A stretch of DNA of 60,688 nt, taken from NCBI GenBank assembly GCA_036493475.1, contig DASXPS010000194.1, positions 1-60,688 on the forward strand. Direction: 5' to 3'. Positions 54,491 to 60,688 of the stretch are shown one piece after another (within the stretch, counting starts at the first letter, position 1; every line of letters begins with the position of its first letter). Under the pieces are notes generated by a model. The model had not been told where the DNA came from, did no database searches, and saw only the letters and a program-made list of their open reading frames with translations. Source of the DNA: Sporichthyaceae bacterium. GTDB lineage: Bacteria > Actinomycetota > Actinomycetes > Sporichthyales > Sporichthyaceae. A program made the position numbers and the translations under genes.

Positions 54491-55788
54491 TGGCGTGGGG
54501 TGGCGTGGCGGGACGACTCGCGGCGCTGCTCGAGCCGCTGTTCGCCGGCCCGTTGCCGACCCGGATCCGCGCTTGGGATGGGAGCGAGGTCGGTCCGGCC
54601 CACGCACCCGCGGTCGTGGTGCGCTCGCGGCGCGCCTTGCGGCGGCTGCTCTGGCAGCCCGGCGAACTCGGGCTCGCACAGGCCTACATCACCGGCGAGA
54701 TCGACGTCGAGGGTGACCTCGCCGAGGGCTTCCAACTGCTCTGGGCTGCGATCCGCGACCGCGGGCTGAACAAACCGAAGCTGAGTCCACGTCAGATTGC
54801 CGGAATGGCAGGCACGGCGGCTCGGCTGGGCGCCATCGGACCGCGCCCGGTGGCACCCGCGTCGCAGGCGAAGCTGACCGGTGTGTTGCACTCCCGGCTG
54901 CGCGATCGCGCCGCGATCTCCCATCACTACGACCTGTCCAACGAGTTCTACGCGCTGCTGCTCGACGAGCACATGGCCTACTCCTGCGCGTATTTCGCCT
55001 CCGACGACCCCGGCTACACCCTGGCCGACGCACAGCGGGACAAGCTCGACCTGATCTGCGGCAAGCTCGGCCTGGCGCCGGGCGACCGACTGCTGGACAT
55101 CGGTTGCGGCTGGGGAGCGCTCGCCCTGCACGCCGCGCAGTGTTACGGCGCCCGGGTGGTCGGGGTGACGCTGTCCCGCGAGCAGCAGGACTTCGTGTTG
55201 GCCCGGGTCGCCGAGCGCGGGCTGACCGGGCAGGTGGAGATCCGGTTGCAGGACTACCGCGAGATCCCGGCAGTGCTTTCTGAGTATGGGGGATTCGACG
55301 CGGTCACCTCGATCGAGATGGGCGAGCACGTGGGTGCGCAGAACTACCCGACGTTCGCCGCCGTGCTGCACCGCGCGGTGCGCGAGGGCGGACGGGTGCT
55401 CGTCCAGCAGATGTCGCGGCGCGACCGGCCCGGCGGCGGGGCGTTCATCTCCAGCTACATCGCGCCGGACATGCACATGCGCCCGGTGGGGGAGACCGTC
55501 GGGCTGCTGGAGGACGCGGGCCTGGAGGTCCGCGACGTGCACGCCATGCGGGAGCACTACGTGTGGACGGTGCGGGCCTGGCTGGAGACGCTGGAGAAGA
55601 ACTGGGAGGCCGTCGTCGACCTGGTCGGCGAACAGGTCGCCCGGGTGTGGCGGTTGTACCTGGTGGGCGGCGCGCTGGTGTTCGAGGAAGGCCGCATGGG
55701 TGTCGACCAGATCCTGTGCGTGAAGCGCTCCGCGGCCGGCGTGTCCGGCATGCCTCCCGTTCGACGCGACCTGCCCGGGGCACGCTGA
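54490..55788 (+). CDS. CFA synthase-like methyltransferase B
   Basis: A 432-residue paralogue of the preceding gene. Here the canonical residues are kept: ISHHYDLSNEFYALLLDEHMAYSCAYF with Cys166, SAM site LLDIGCGWGALALHAA, TSIEMGEHVGAQNYPTF with Glu279 and His280, and the C-terminal HYVWTVRAWLETLEKNW with its Tyr. It could be a true cyclopropane or methyl-branch forming enzyme that acts on phospholipid acyl chains at the membrane. The ATG shares a base with the preceding stop (TGATG). Confidence 0.93.
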   Translation: MAWGGVAGRLAALLEPLFAGPLPTRIRAWDGSEVGPAHAPAVVVRSRRALRRLLWQPGELGLAQAYITGEIDVEGDLAEGFQLLWAAIRDRGLNKPKLSPRQIAGMAGTAARLGAIGPRPVAPASQAKLTGVLHSRLRDRAAISHHYDLSNEFYALLLDEHMAYSCAYFASDDPGYTLADAQRDKLDLICGKLGLAPGDRLLDIGCGWGALALHAAQCYGARVVGVTLSREQQDFVLARVAERGLTGQVEIRLQDYREIPAVLSEYGGFDAVTSIEMGEHVGAQNYPTFAAVLHRAVREGGRVLVQQMSRRDRPGGGAFISSYIAPDMHMRPVGETVGLLEDAGLEVRDVHAMREHYVWTVRAWLETLEKNWEAVVDLVGEQVARVWRLYLVGGALVFEEGRMGVDQILCVKRSAAGVSGMPPVRRDLPGAR

Positions 55789-55792
55789 GGGC

Positions 55793-56671
55793 ATGCACTC
55801 GTTCGACGGCAGCCGTTTCGCCGTCGGGTTGGCGGCGTGCGCCGCGGCCGTGGTGGTACTGCTGGGCGCTACCTTCGCGGTGGCGCGGCGGCTGGGCAAG
55901 CACAGCGTCGTCGATGTGGCCTGGGGATTGGGCTTCGTCGTCGTCGCGCTGGTGAGCCTGGCGGTGTCCGGGGACGCGGGCAACACCGATCGGCGCCGAC
56001 TGATCACCGCGATGGTGGTGCTCTGGGGCGCCCGGCTGGCCTGGCACATCGGCCGACGCAACGCCGGGCACGGCGAGGACCCGCGGTACGCGGCGATGTT
56101 GGCCACGGTGCCCGAGCAGCAGCGCACCGGGTACGCACTGCGGATGATCTACGGCCTGCAGGGTCTGTTGGTGTTGTTCATCTCGTTGCCGGTGCAGGTG
56201 GCGCAGTACTACCGGTCCTTCAATATCGGGGTGCGTATCCAGCTCCCGTTCGGCGTGCGCTCCAACGGGTTCGGCGTCACGGCGCACGAGAACGGCCTCG
56301 GCTGGATCGCCGCGCTCGGTCTGTTGCTGTGGGCCGTCGGGATCTTCTTCGAGGCCGTCGGGGACTGGCAGCTGCAGGCGTTCAAGGCCGACCCGGCCAA
56401 CAAGGGCACGGTCATGGACCGCGGGCTTTGGCGCTACACCCGCCACCCGAACTACTTCGGCGATGCCTGCGTGTGGTGGGGGATCTGGCTGGTGGCGGCG
56501 GAGACGCGGCCCGGCGTGTTCACCGTGCTCTCGCCGATCGTCATGACGCTGTTCCTGACCAAGGGCAGCGGTGCAGCGTTGACCGAGCGGCGGATGGCGG
56601 GTCGCCCCGGCTTCGATTCCTACGTCGCGCGCACCTCGCCGTTCCTGCCCTGGCCGCCGCGGCGCGGATGA
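55793..56671 (+). CDS. DUF1295 (steroid 5-alpha-reductase-like) membrane protein
   Basis: A 292-residue multipass membrane protein of the DUF1295 family. It has about six helices and a C-terminal block with RGLWRYTRHPNYFGDACVWWGIWLV, the NAD(P)H-binding signature shared with 3-oxo-5-alpha-steroid 4-dehydrogenases. It starts 4 nt after CFA-like B. In context it probably reduces a double bond of a modified fatty acid, but the substrate is not shown. It overlaps the next gene by 4 nt (ATGA). Confidence 0.9.
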   Translation: MHSFDGSRFAVGLAACAAAVVVLLGATFAVARRLGKHSVVDVAWGLGFVVVALVSLAVSGDAGNTDRRRLITAMVVLWGARLAWHIGRRNAGHGEDPRYAAMLATVPEQQRTGYALRMIYGLQGLLVLFISLPVQVAQYYRSFNIGVRIQLPFGVRSNGFGVTAHENGLGWIAALGLLLWAVGIFFEAVGDWQLQAFKADPANKGTVMDRGLWRYTRHPNYFGDACVWWGIWLVAAETRPGVFTVLSPIVMTLFLTKGSGAALTERRMAGRPGFDSYVARTSPFLPWPPRRG

Positions 56672-57642
56672 ACGAGATGCGGGCCCGGCTCGGTGCCGGG
56701 ATTCGATCCCTGCGCACGGTGGTGCCCTGGGTGCTGGCCGCCGCGGCCGTACCCAGCGTGGTGCGGTTGGTCGGCGACCACGGAGCGCCGTGGGCGGTGA
56801 TGCTCACCGTCCTGGTGCCGCTGCTGATACCGGTGCTGGTCGTGCTCACTCTGCTCGCGGCGCTGCTGGGCAACCGCGGCACCGCGCTGTGTGGAGGCGT
56901 GGTGCTGCTGGTCAACGCCCTGTGGTTGGCGCCCCTGTGGATCTCCAACCCGCCGCCACGCAGCGGGCAGAAGATCGTCGCGATGACGCTGAACATGCGC
57001 TACGGGTTGGCCGCGCCGAGCAAGATCATCGACCGGGTGCGCGCCGACAGGGTGGACCTGCTGGCCTTGGAGGAACTGACCCCGGAGGCCGTGTCGCGGC
57101 TGGCGGCGGGGGGGTTGAACGCGATGTTGCCCTATCAGGTGCTCAGCCCGGGCGATCGTGCGCACGGGTCCGGCTTGTGGTCCCGGTGGCCGTTGAGCCG
57201 CGGACCCGACTGGGACGGCGTGCACCACATGCCCGGCGCCACCGTTCGCGTCGCCGGCCAGGACGTCGTCGTCCGCGTCATGCACCCGTTCCGCACCGGC
57301 CGGTCCAGCGCCGCGGCCTACCGGCGCGACTACCGACAGGTGACCGCCAGGGCGCACGCCCTGGACCCCGCCACGCCGTCCATCATGCTGGGCGATTTCA
57401 ACGCCGGTCGCGACCAACAGGCCTTCCGCGCGCTGCTGGGCAACCGCTGGCGGGACGCACCGGAGTACGCCGGCTCGGGCTTCACCCCGACCTGGAACTG
57501 GTGGACCTTCCTGCCGCCCGTGCTGCCGCTGGACCACATTCTGATCAGCCGTCAGCTCGGGGCCACCCGCACCGCCACCTTCCGTGCCCCCGGCAGCGAT
57601 CACCACGGCCTGGTTGCCTGGTTGGTGCTGCAACCGCGCTGA
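56668..57642 (+). CDS. Membrane-anchored endonuclease/exonuclease/phosphatase family protein
   Basis: A 324-residue protein: three N-terminal membrane helices (residues 15-90), then an extracytoplasmic EEP-fold domain with the catalytic Asn in TLNMRYG, Glu in LLALEELTPE, DFNAGRD (Asp/Asn) and DHHGL (Asp/His). Membrane-tethered EEP proteins often act on phospholipids or phosphoesters; the position at the end of the lipid operon suggests that, but DNA cannot be excluded. The start is ATG 56668, overlapping DUF1295 by 4 nt. Confidence 0.88.
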   Translation: MNEMRARLGAGIRSLRTVVPWVLAAAAVPSVVRLVGDHGAPWAVMLTVLVPLLIPVLVVLTLLAALLGNRGTALCGGVVLLVNALWLAPLWISNPPPRSGQKIVAMTLNMRYGLAAPSKIIDRVRADRVDLLALEELTPEAVSRLAAGGLNAMLPYQVLSPGDRAHGSGLWSRWPLSRGPDWDGVHHMPGATVRVAGQDVVVRVMHPFRTGRSSAAAYRRDYRQVTARAHALDPATPSIMLGDFNAGRDQQAFRALLGNRWRDAPEYAGSGFTPTWNWWTFLPPVLPLDHILISRQLGATRTATFRAPGSDHHGLVAWLVLQPR

Positions 57643-57658
57643 GGTGCCCGGCCGCGGT

Positions 57659-58279
57659 TCAGCGACCGCGACGGCGGGCGATCAGCAGACCGCCACTGAG
57701 CAACGCCGGAGTCAGCAGACCCAGCCCGACCACGCCGGCCATCGTCTTGTTCGACGAATGTTGTGCGGGCAGCGGAGCGGAGTAAGCCGCGTCGAAGCCG
57801 GAGTCCCAGCCGTCGTCCGGGGTGTCACAGTTCTTGATCCAGTACCCCGGGTCGCGCCAGTCCTCGCAGTCGCTGTCGCGCCGCGACCGTCCCGCGCCGT
57901 CGTGATGGTTGTTGTGGCATTCGCCGGCGACGGTAATCGAGGTGACCACCCGCTCGCCGAGGGAACCCTTGGCAACGACCGTGTGGTCGCCGCACGCGTC
58001 CGCCGGCACCACAAAATCGCGGCTCGCCGAACCGCTCACGTCGGCGATGACGGTGAAGAGTCGCTGCGGGCTGGAGAAGAAGAACACGGTGATGGTCTCA
58101 CCCGAGCCCCAACCGCTCAGCGTGTCGGTGACCGTGTCACCGGGCTGCGGCGTTTCGGTGCTCAGAAATTGCATTGCCGTAGCGTCGTACGGTGCGGCGA
58201 ATGCCGTGCCGGCACCCATACCCACCAACGCGGTGCAACTGACGGCGACACCTAACGCCGTCCGCACAAATCCGGCCAT
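57659..58279 (-). CDS. Secreted membrane-anchored protein of unknown function
   Basis: A 206-residue protein with signal peptide (GVAVSCTALVGMGAGTAFAAP), a beta-rich Ig-like domain (FLSTETPQPGDTVTDTLSGWGSGETITVFFFSSPQRL), four Cys in the middle and C-terminal parts, a C-terminal membrane helix (AGVVGLGLLTPALLSGGLLIA) and a final RRRGR tail. This looks like a sortase-type end, but no LPXTG or LAXTG motif precedes the helix (LPAQH), so an anchored protein is more likely. It is divergent from the DUF4012 gene. Confidence 0.7.
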   Translation of the reverse strand: MAGFVRTALGVAVSCTALVGMGAGTAFAAPYDATAMQFLSTETPQPGDTVTDTLSGWGSGETITVFFFSSPQRLFTVIADVSGSASRDFVVPADACGDHTVVAKGSLGERVVTSITVAGECHNNHHDGAGRSRRDSDCEDWRDPGYWIKNCDTPDDGWDSGFDAAYSAPLPAQHSSNKTMAGVVGLGLLTPALLSGGLLIARRRGR

Positions 58280-58359
58280 GTTCCTACCTCCGCCCCGGCG
58301 CAGGACAAGACCTTCTCCCGCGATGTGATCGACGGTAGGAGGCGGGGGTCCCTCGGCCT

Positions 58360-58385
58360 ATGGGCATTCCTCATTGGCTGCCCAT
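58360..58385. promoter_or_regulatory. Operator-like inverted repeat in a divergent promoter region
   Basis: ATGGGCA (58360-58366) and TGCCCAT (58379-58385) are perfect complements separated by 12 nt, roughly one turn of DNA. The site lies in the 241-nt gap between the divergent secreted-protein and DUF4012 genes, where nothing else but short repeats of CCTGAAGGG is seen (about 58449 and 58509). Confidence 0.45.
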
Positions 58386-58520
58386 GCGCTCCACATTCGC
58401 CCTGCCAGGACGCGGTTTTGCCGCCCTTGCACGACGTGTCGGATCACCTGAAGGGCCCAACCTCGGACTCGCTGCGACGCCCGTCCCGCAAGCTGGACGG
58501 ACAGCGCCTGAAGGGCGGAC

Positions 58521-60299
58521 ATGAACCAGGGATCGGCCGATCCGGCCCGGGCCGGCATCCGACGTCGCCTGCGGCGCCGGTGGCTGCTGATCGCCTGCCC
58601 AACGCTGACTGTCCTCGCCATCGGCTGGTTGGGCGTCACGGCACTGCTCGCCCGAGCCGACCTCACCCATGCCCGCGGCGATCTGGTGGCGATGCGCAGC
58701 GGGGTGCACAGCGCTGACCTCTCCGATACGCAGCCGCGGGCCGCCGACCTACGTTCCCGGCTCGGGCGCGCCCACCTGTTGACCCGCGGGCCGATCTGGT
58801 CGGGCATGGCGGCCATTCCGGTGGTCGGCGATCCGTTCCGCAGCGTGCGCGGTATGACGGCGGCGTTGAACATCGTTGGCGACGACGCGGTGCCGGCGTT
58901 GGTGACGGCCGCGGATCAGTTGGACCCGAAGACGCTGCGGGACGCGCAGGGGCGCATCGCGGTGGACCGGGTCTCGACCGCGGCGCCGAACCTGGCCCGG
59001 GCCGGGACTGCACTCGATGACGCCCTGGCCGAGATCTCGGCGCTGCCCCGGCACACGTGGCTGTCCTCGGTGGATTCCGCCAGGGATCTGTTGCTCCGTC
59101 AGCTCAGCCCGGCCGCCGGAGATCTGCGGGCCGCCCAACAGGCCGCGGACCTGGTGCCGGCGCTGCTCGGGGAGAACAAGTCCTACCTGCTCACCTTCCA
59201 GAACAACGCCGAGGCCCGGGGTACCGGCGGGATGCCCGGCGCATTCGCGTTGGCGCGGGTGCACGACGGTCGCATCACCCTCGACCGGTTTGCCGGCGAG
59301 GGGTCGCTGTCGGGCGTCACCGCGGATGTCCGGTTCGGTCCCGACTACAACGGGCTCTATCCGCAGCAGGTCACCCAGCGGATCTACCAGGACGCCAACC
59401 TCAGCCCGCACTTCCCCTACGGCGCGGCTATCCTCACCTCGCTGTGGCAGCAGCGCTTCGGCGAGAAGGTGGACGGGGTCATCGCGCTCGATCCGGTCGT
59501 GCTGGGTTACCTGCTGCGCGCCACCGGTCCCGTACCGCTGCCCGACGGCTCCACGGTGACGGCCGACAACATCGTCGCGCTGACCGAGCAGCAGGCCTAC
59601 GTGAGGTACCCCGGTCCGCCGAACAACGGTCGGCGCGACTACCTCGCCCAGATCGAACAAGTGGTCAGCAGCCGCATCATGAGCAGCGAGGCAAATCCGG
59701 GGGAGCTGATCCGGGGGCTGCGCCGAGCGATCGATGAACGTCGACTACTGGTGTGGAGCGCCGACACCGCGCTGCAGCGCCGCCTGGAGCAAACATCCGT
59801 GTCCGGCGCCCTGCCGATCACCCGGGCACCGTTCGTGGGCGTGTCGATCGTGAACGAGGCCGGCAACAAACTCGACTACTACCTCGATCGGGCCATCCGC
59901 TGGCAACGCGCCGGCTGCGGCGCGCAGCGCTCGGTCACCGTGTCGATCACGCTGACCAACAACGCCCCGGCGGGGTTGCCGGCCTACGTGACCAACCGCA
60001 GCGACCCCCACTCCTATCCCGTCCGCCCCGGCGACAATCGGCTGACGGTCAGCTACTTCGCCACCAACGGGGCGCTGATGAACACGGTGACCCTGGACGG
60101 CAAGCCGTGGGTGGCCGGCATCGGCACTCAGCGCAGTCACCCGGTGTTCGTGGTCGACGTCGAGCTACCCCGGGGCAGCACCCGCACCGTCGTCCTGCAC
60201 CTGACCGAACCGGCCGGCGATCACCTCGCGCCCATGGTGCTGAACCAACCCCTGGTTCGCCCGGCGGCGATCCGGCTCGACGACGCCCGCTGCCCGTAG
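58521..60299 (+). CDS. DUF4012 domain secreted or membrane-anchored protein
   Basis: The 592-residue product has a basic N-terminus, a membrane anchor (LLIACPTLTVLAIGWLGVTALLA), then an extracytoplasmic DUF4012 region: RTYLLxFQNxxExRxxGG appears as SYLLTFQNNAEARGTGGMPGAFAL, followed by GPDYNGLYPQQ and FPYGAAILTSLWQQRFGEKVDGVIALDPVVLGYLL. The C-terminal part is beta-rich. DUF4012 proteins occur near polysaccharide and cell-envelope genes; the function is unknown. The ATG has GAAGGGCGG in front. It ends 56 nt before the adenylate kinase gene. Confidence 0.88.
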   Translation: MNQGSADPARAGIRRRLRRRWLLIACPTLTVLAIGWLGVTALLARADLTHARGDLVAMRSGVHSADLSDTQPRAADLRSRLGRAHLLTRGPIWSGMAAIPVVGDPFRSVRGMTAALNIVGDDAVPALVTAADQLDPKTLRDAQGRIAVDRVSTAAPNLARAGTALDDALAEISALPRHTWLSSVDSARDLLLRQLSPAAGDLRAAQQAADLVPALLGENKSYLLTFQNNAEARGTGGMPGAFALARVHDGRITLDRFAGEGSLSGVTADVRFGPDYNGLYPQQVTQRIYQDANLSPHFPYGAAILTSLWQQRFGEKVDGVIALDPVVLGYLLRATGPVPLPDGSTVTADNIVALTEQQAYVRYPGPPNNGRRDYLAQIEQVVSSRIMSSEANPGELIRGLRRAIDERRLLVWSADTALQRRLEQTSVSGALPITRAPFVGVSIVNEAGNKLDYYLDRAIRWQRAGCGAQRSVTVSITLTNNAPAGLPAYVTNRSDPHSYPVRPGDNRLTVSYFATNGALMNTVTLDGKPWVAGIGTQRSHPVFVVDVELPRGSTRTVVLHLTEPAGDHLAPMVLNQPLVRPAAIRLDDARCP

Positions 60300-60355
60300 T
60301 GGCGCGGCCGGGCGGTTACGGTGGGTGCGCGACCACCGGACCAGGGAGGCGAGCC

Positions 60356-60688
60356 GTGCGGGTGCTGATGATCGGTGCGCCGGGCGCAGGCAAGGGCACC
60401 CAGGCCGTCCGCATGGCCGAACATTTCGGCCTGGTGCACATCTCCTCCGGCGACCTGCTACGCAAGCACGTCGCCGAACAGACCGCCATCGGCCGGCAGA
60501 TCAGCTCCTACCTGACCAGCGGGGACCTGGTCCCGGACGGCATCGTGATGGATCTGCTGCGCAAGCCGATCCTGGCCGCCAATGCGGACGGCGGTTACAT
60601 CCTGGACGGCTTCCCGCGCACCGTGGAGCAGGCCCGCGCTGCGCACAAGGTGGCGGTGGAGCTGGGCGTGGCGGTGCAGGTCGTGGTG
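60356..60688 (+). CDS. Adenylate kinase family protein, 5' part
   Basis: The first 111 residues of an adenylate kinase, cut by the window edge. The GTG start has GGGAGGCG in front. Visible are the P-loop IGAPGAGKGTQ (residues 6-16), HISSGDLLRKHV (AMP site) and GYILDGFPRTVEQA. It would convert ATP plus AMP to two ADP. In actinobacteria the main adk lies in the ribosomal protein cluster next to secY; this copy has none of those neighbours, so it could be a second adk-type gene or a related nucleoside monophosphate kinase. Confidence 0.85.
   Translation, partial: MRVLMIGAPGAGKGTQAVRMAEHFGLVHISSGDLLRKHVAEQTAIGRQISSYLTSGDLVPDGIVMDLLRKPILAANADGGYILDGFPRTVEQARAAHKVAVELGVAVQVVV

Noticed and set aside
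57659-57740. Sortase LPXTG-type wall anchor in the secreted protein
   Set aside because: A helix and RRRGR tail exist, but the preceding LPAQH is not a sorting motif.

Overview
The window is GC-rich, densely packed actinobacterial chromosome. Family markers include mtrA-mtrB-lpqB, an Rv3235-type protein next to secA, a DivIVA-like coiled-coil protein, long-form HPF, and many GTG or TTG starts. Many promoters have a TANNNT box 6-8 nt before the start codon, the usual actinomycete leaderless pattern. The genus cannot be fixed from sequence alone; a Frankia/Sporichthya/Streptomyces-like actinomycete fits. No phage, insertion sequence, CRISPR array or rRNA gene is visible.

Layout. 1-2770: end of an iron-siderophore binding protein, ahcY and a methyltransferase. 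2767-8641: small membrane and unknown proteins, a divergent RDD/SpoIIM pair, an archaeal-type prolyl-tRNA synthetase and two cupredoxin lipoproteins. 8652-13937: a leftward MoxR-DUF58-DUF4350-DUF4129-membrane protein operon. 14094-21796: mtnA, the MtrAB-LpqB signalling operon, comF, a raiA-type structured RNA with hpf, and a NarL-type regulator. 21793-31444: a YcaQ-like glycosylase, secA, a HAD phosphatase, a candidate new structured RNA, a direct repeat and pruA. 31484-38218: a leftward kynA-gdh-SRPBCC operon and prfB. 38367-42912: a secreted protein, ftsE-ftsX-M23 peptidase, and smpB. 42977-48022: four secreted glycerophosphodiester phosphodiesterase (GDPD) paralogues packed around ssrA (tmRNA). 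48288-60688: coiled-coil protein, DUF4184, hydrolase, a six-gene lipid-modification operon (FAD oxidoreductase, DUF1365, two CFA-type methyltransferases, DUF1295, EEP phosphatase), a secreted protein, a DUF4012 protein and the start of an adenylate kinase.

How genes work together. ahcY, mtnA and several SAM methyltransferases belong to methyl-group metabolism. FtsEX with the M23 peptidase is a division-linked wall-hydrolysis module. smpB and ssrA form the trans-translation pair, here separated by GDPD genes. kynA, NAD-GDH and pruA all serve amino-acid catabolism. The 51118-57642 operon resembles mycobacterial loci that make modified (methyl-branched or cyclopropane) fatty acids.

The most notable items are: (1) a probable raiA RNA at 20041-20293 closed by a 15-bp helix that starts at a leaderless-type promoter; (2) an unassigned RNA candidate at 28869-29052 with a promoter and a perfect 12-bp terminal helix, next to a 51-nt duplicated hairpin element; (3) the GDPD quartet, all with His in place of the usual third metal-ligand Glu; (4) a perfect 17-bp palindrome inside the 5' end of the DUF1365 gene; (5) tandem CFA paralogues, one lacking the family's Cys.
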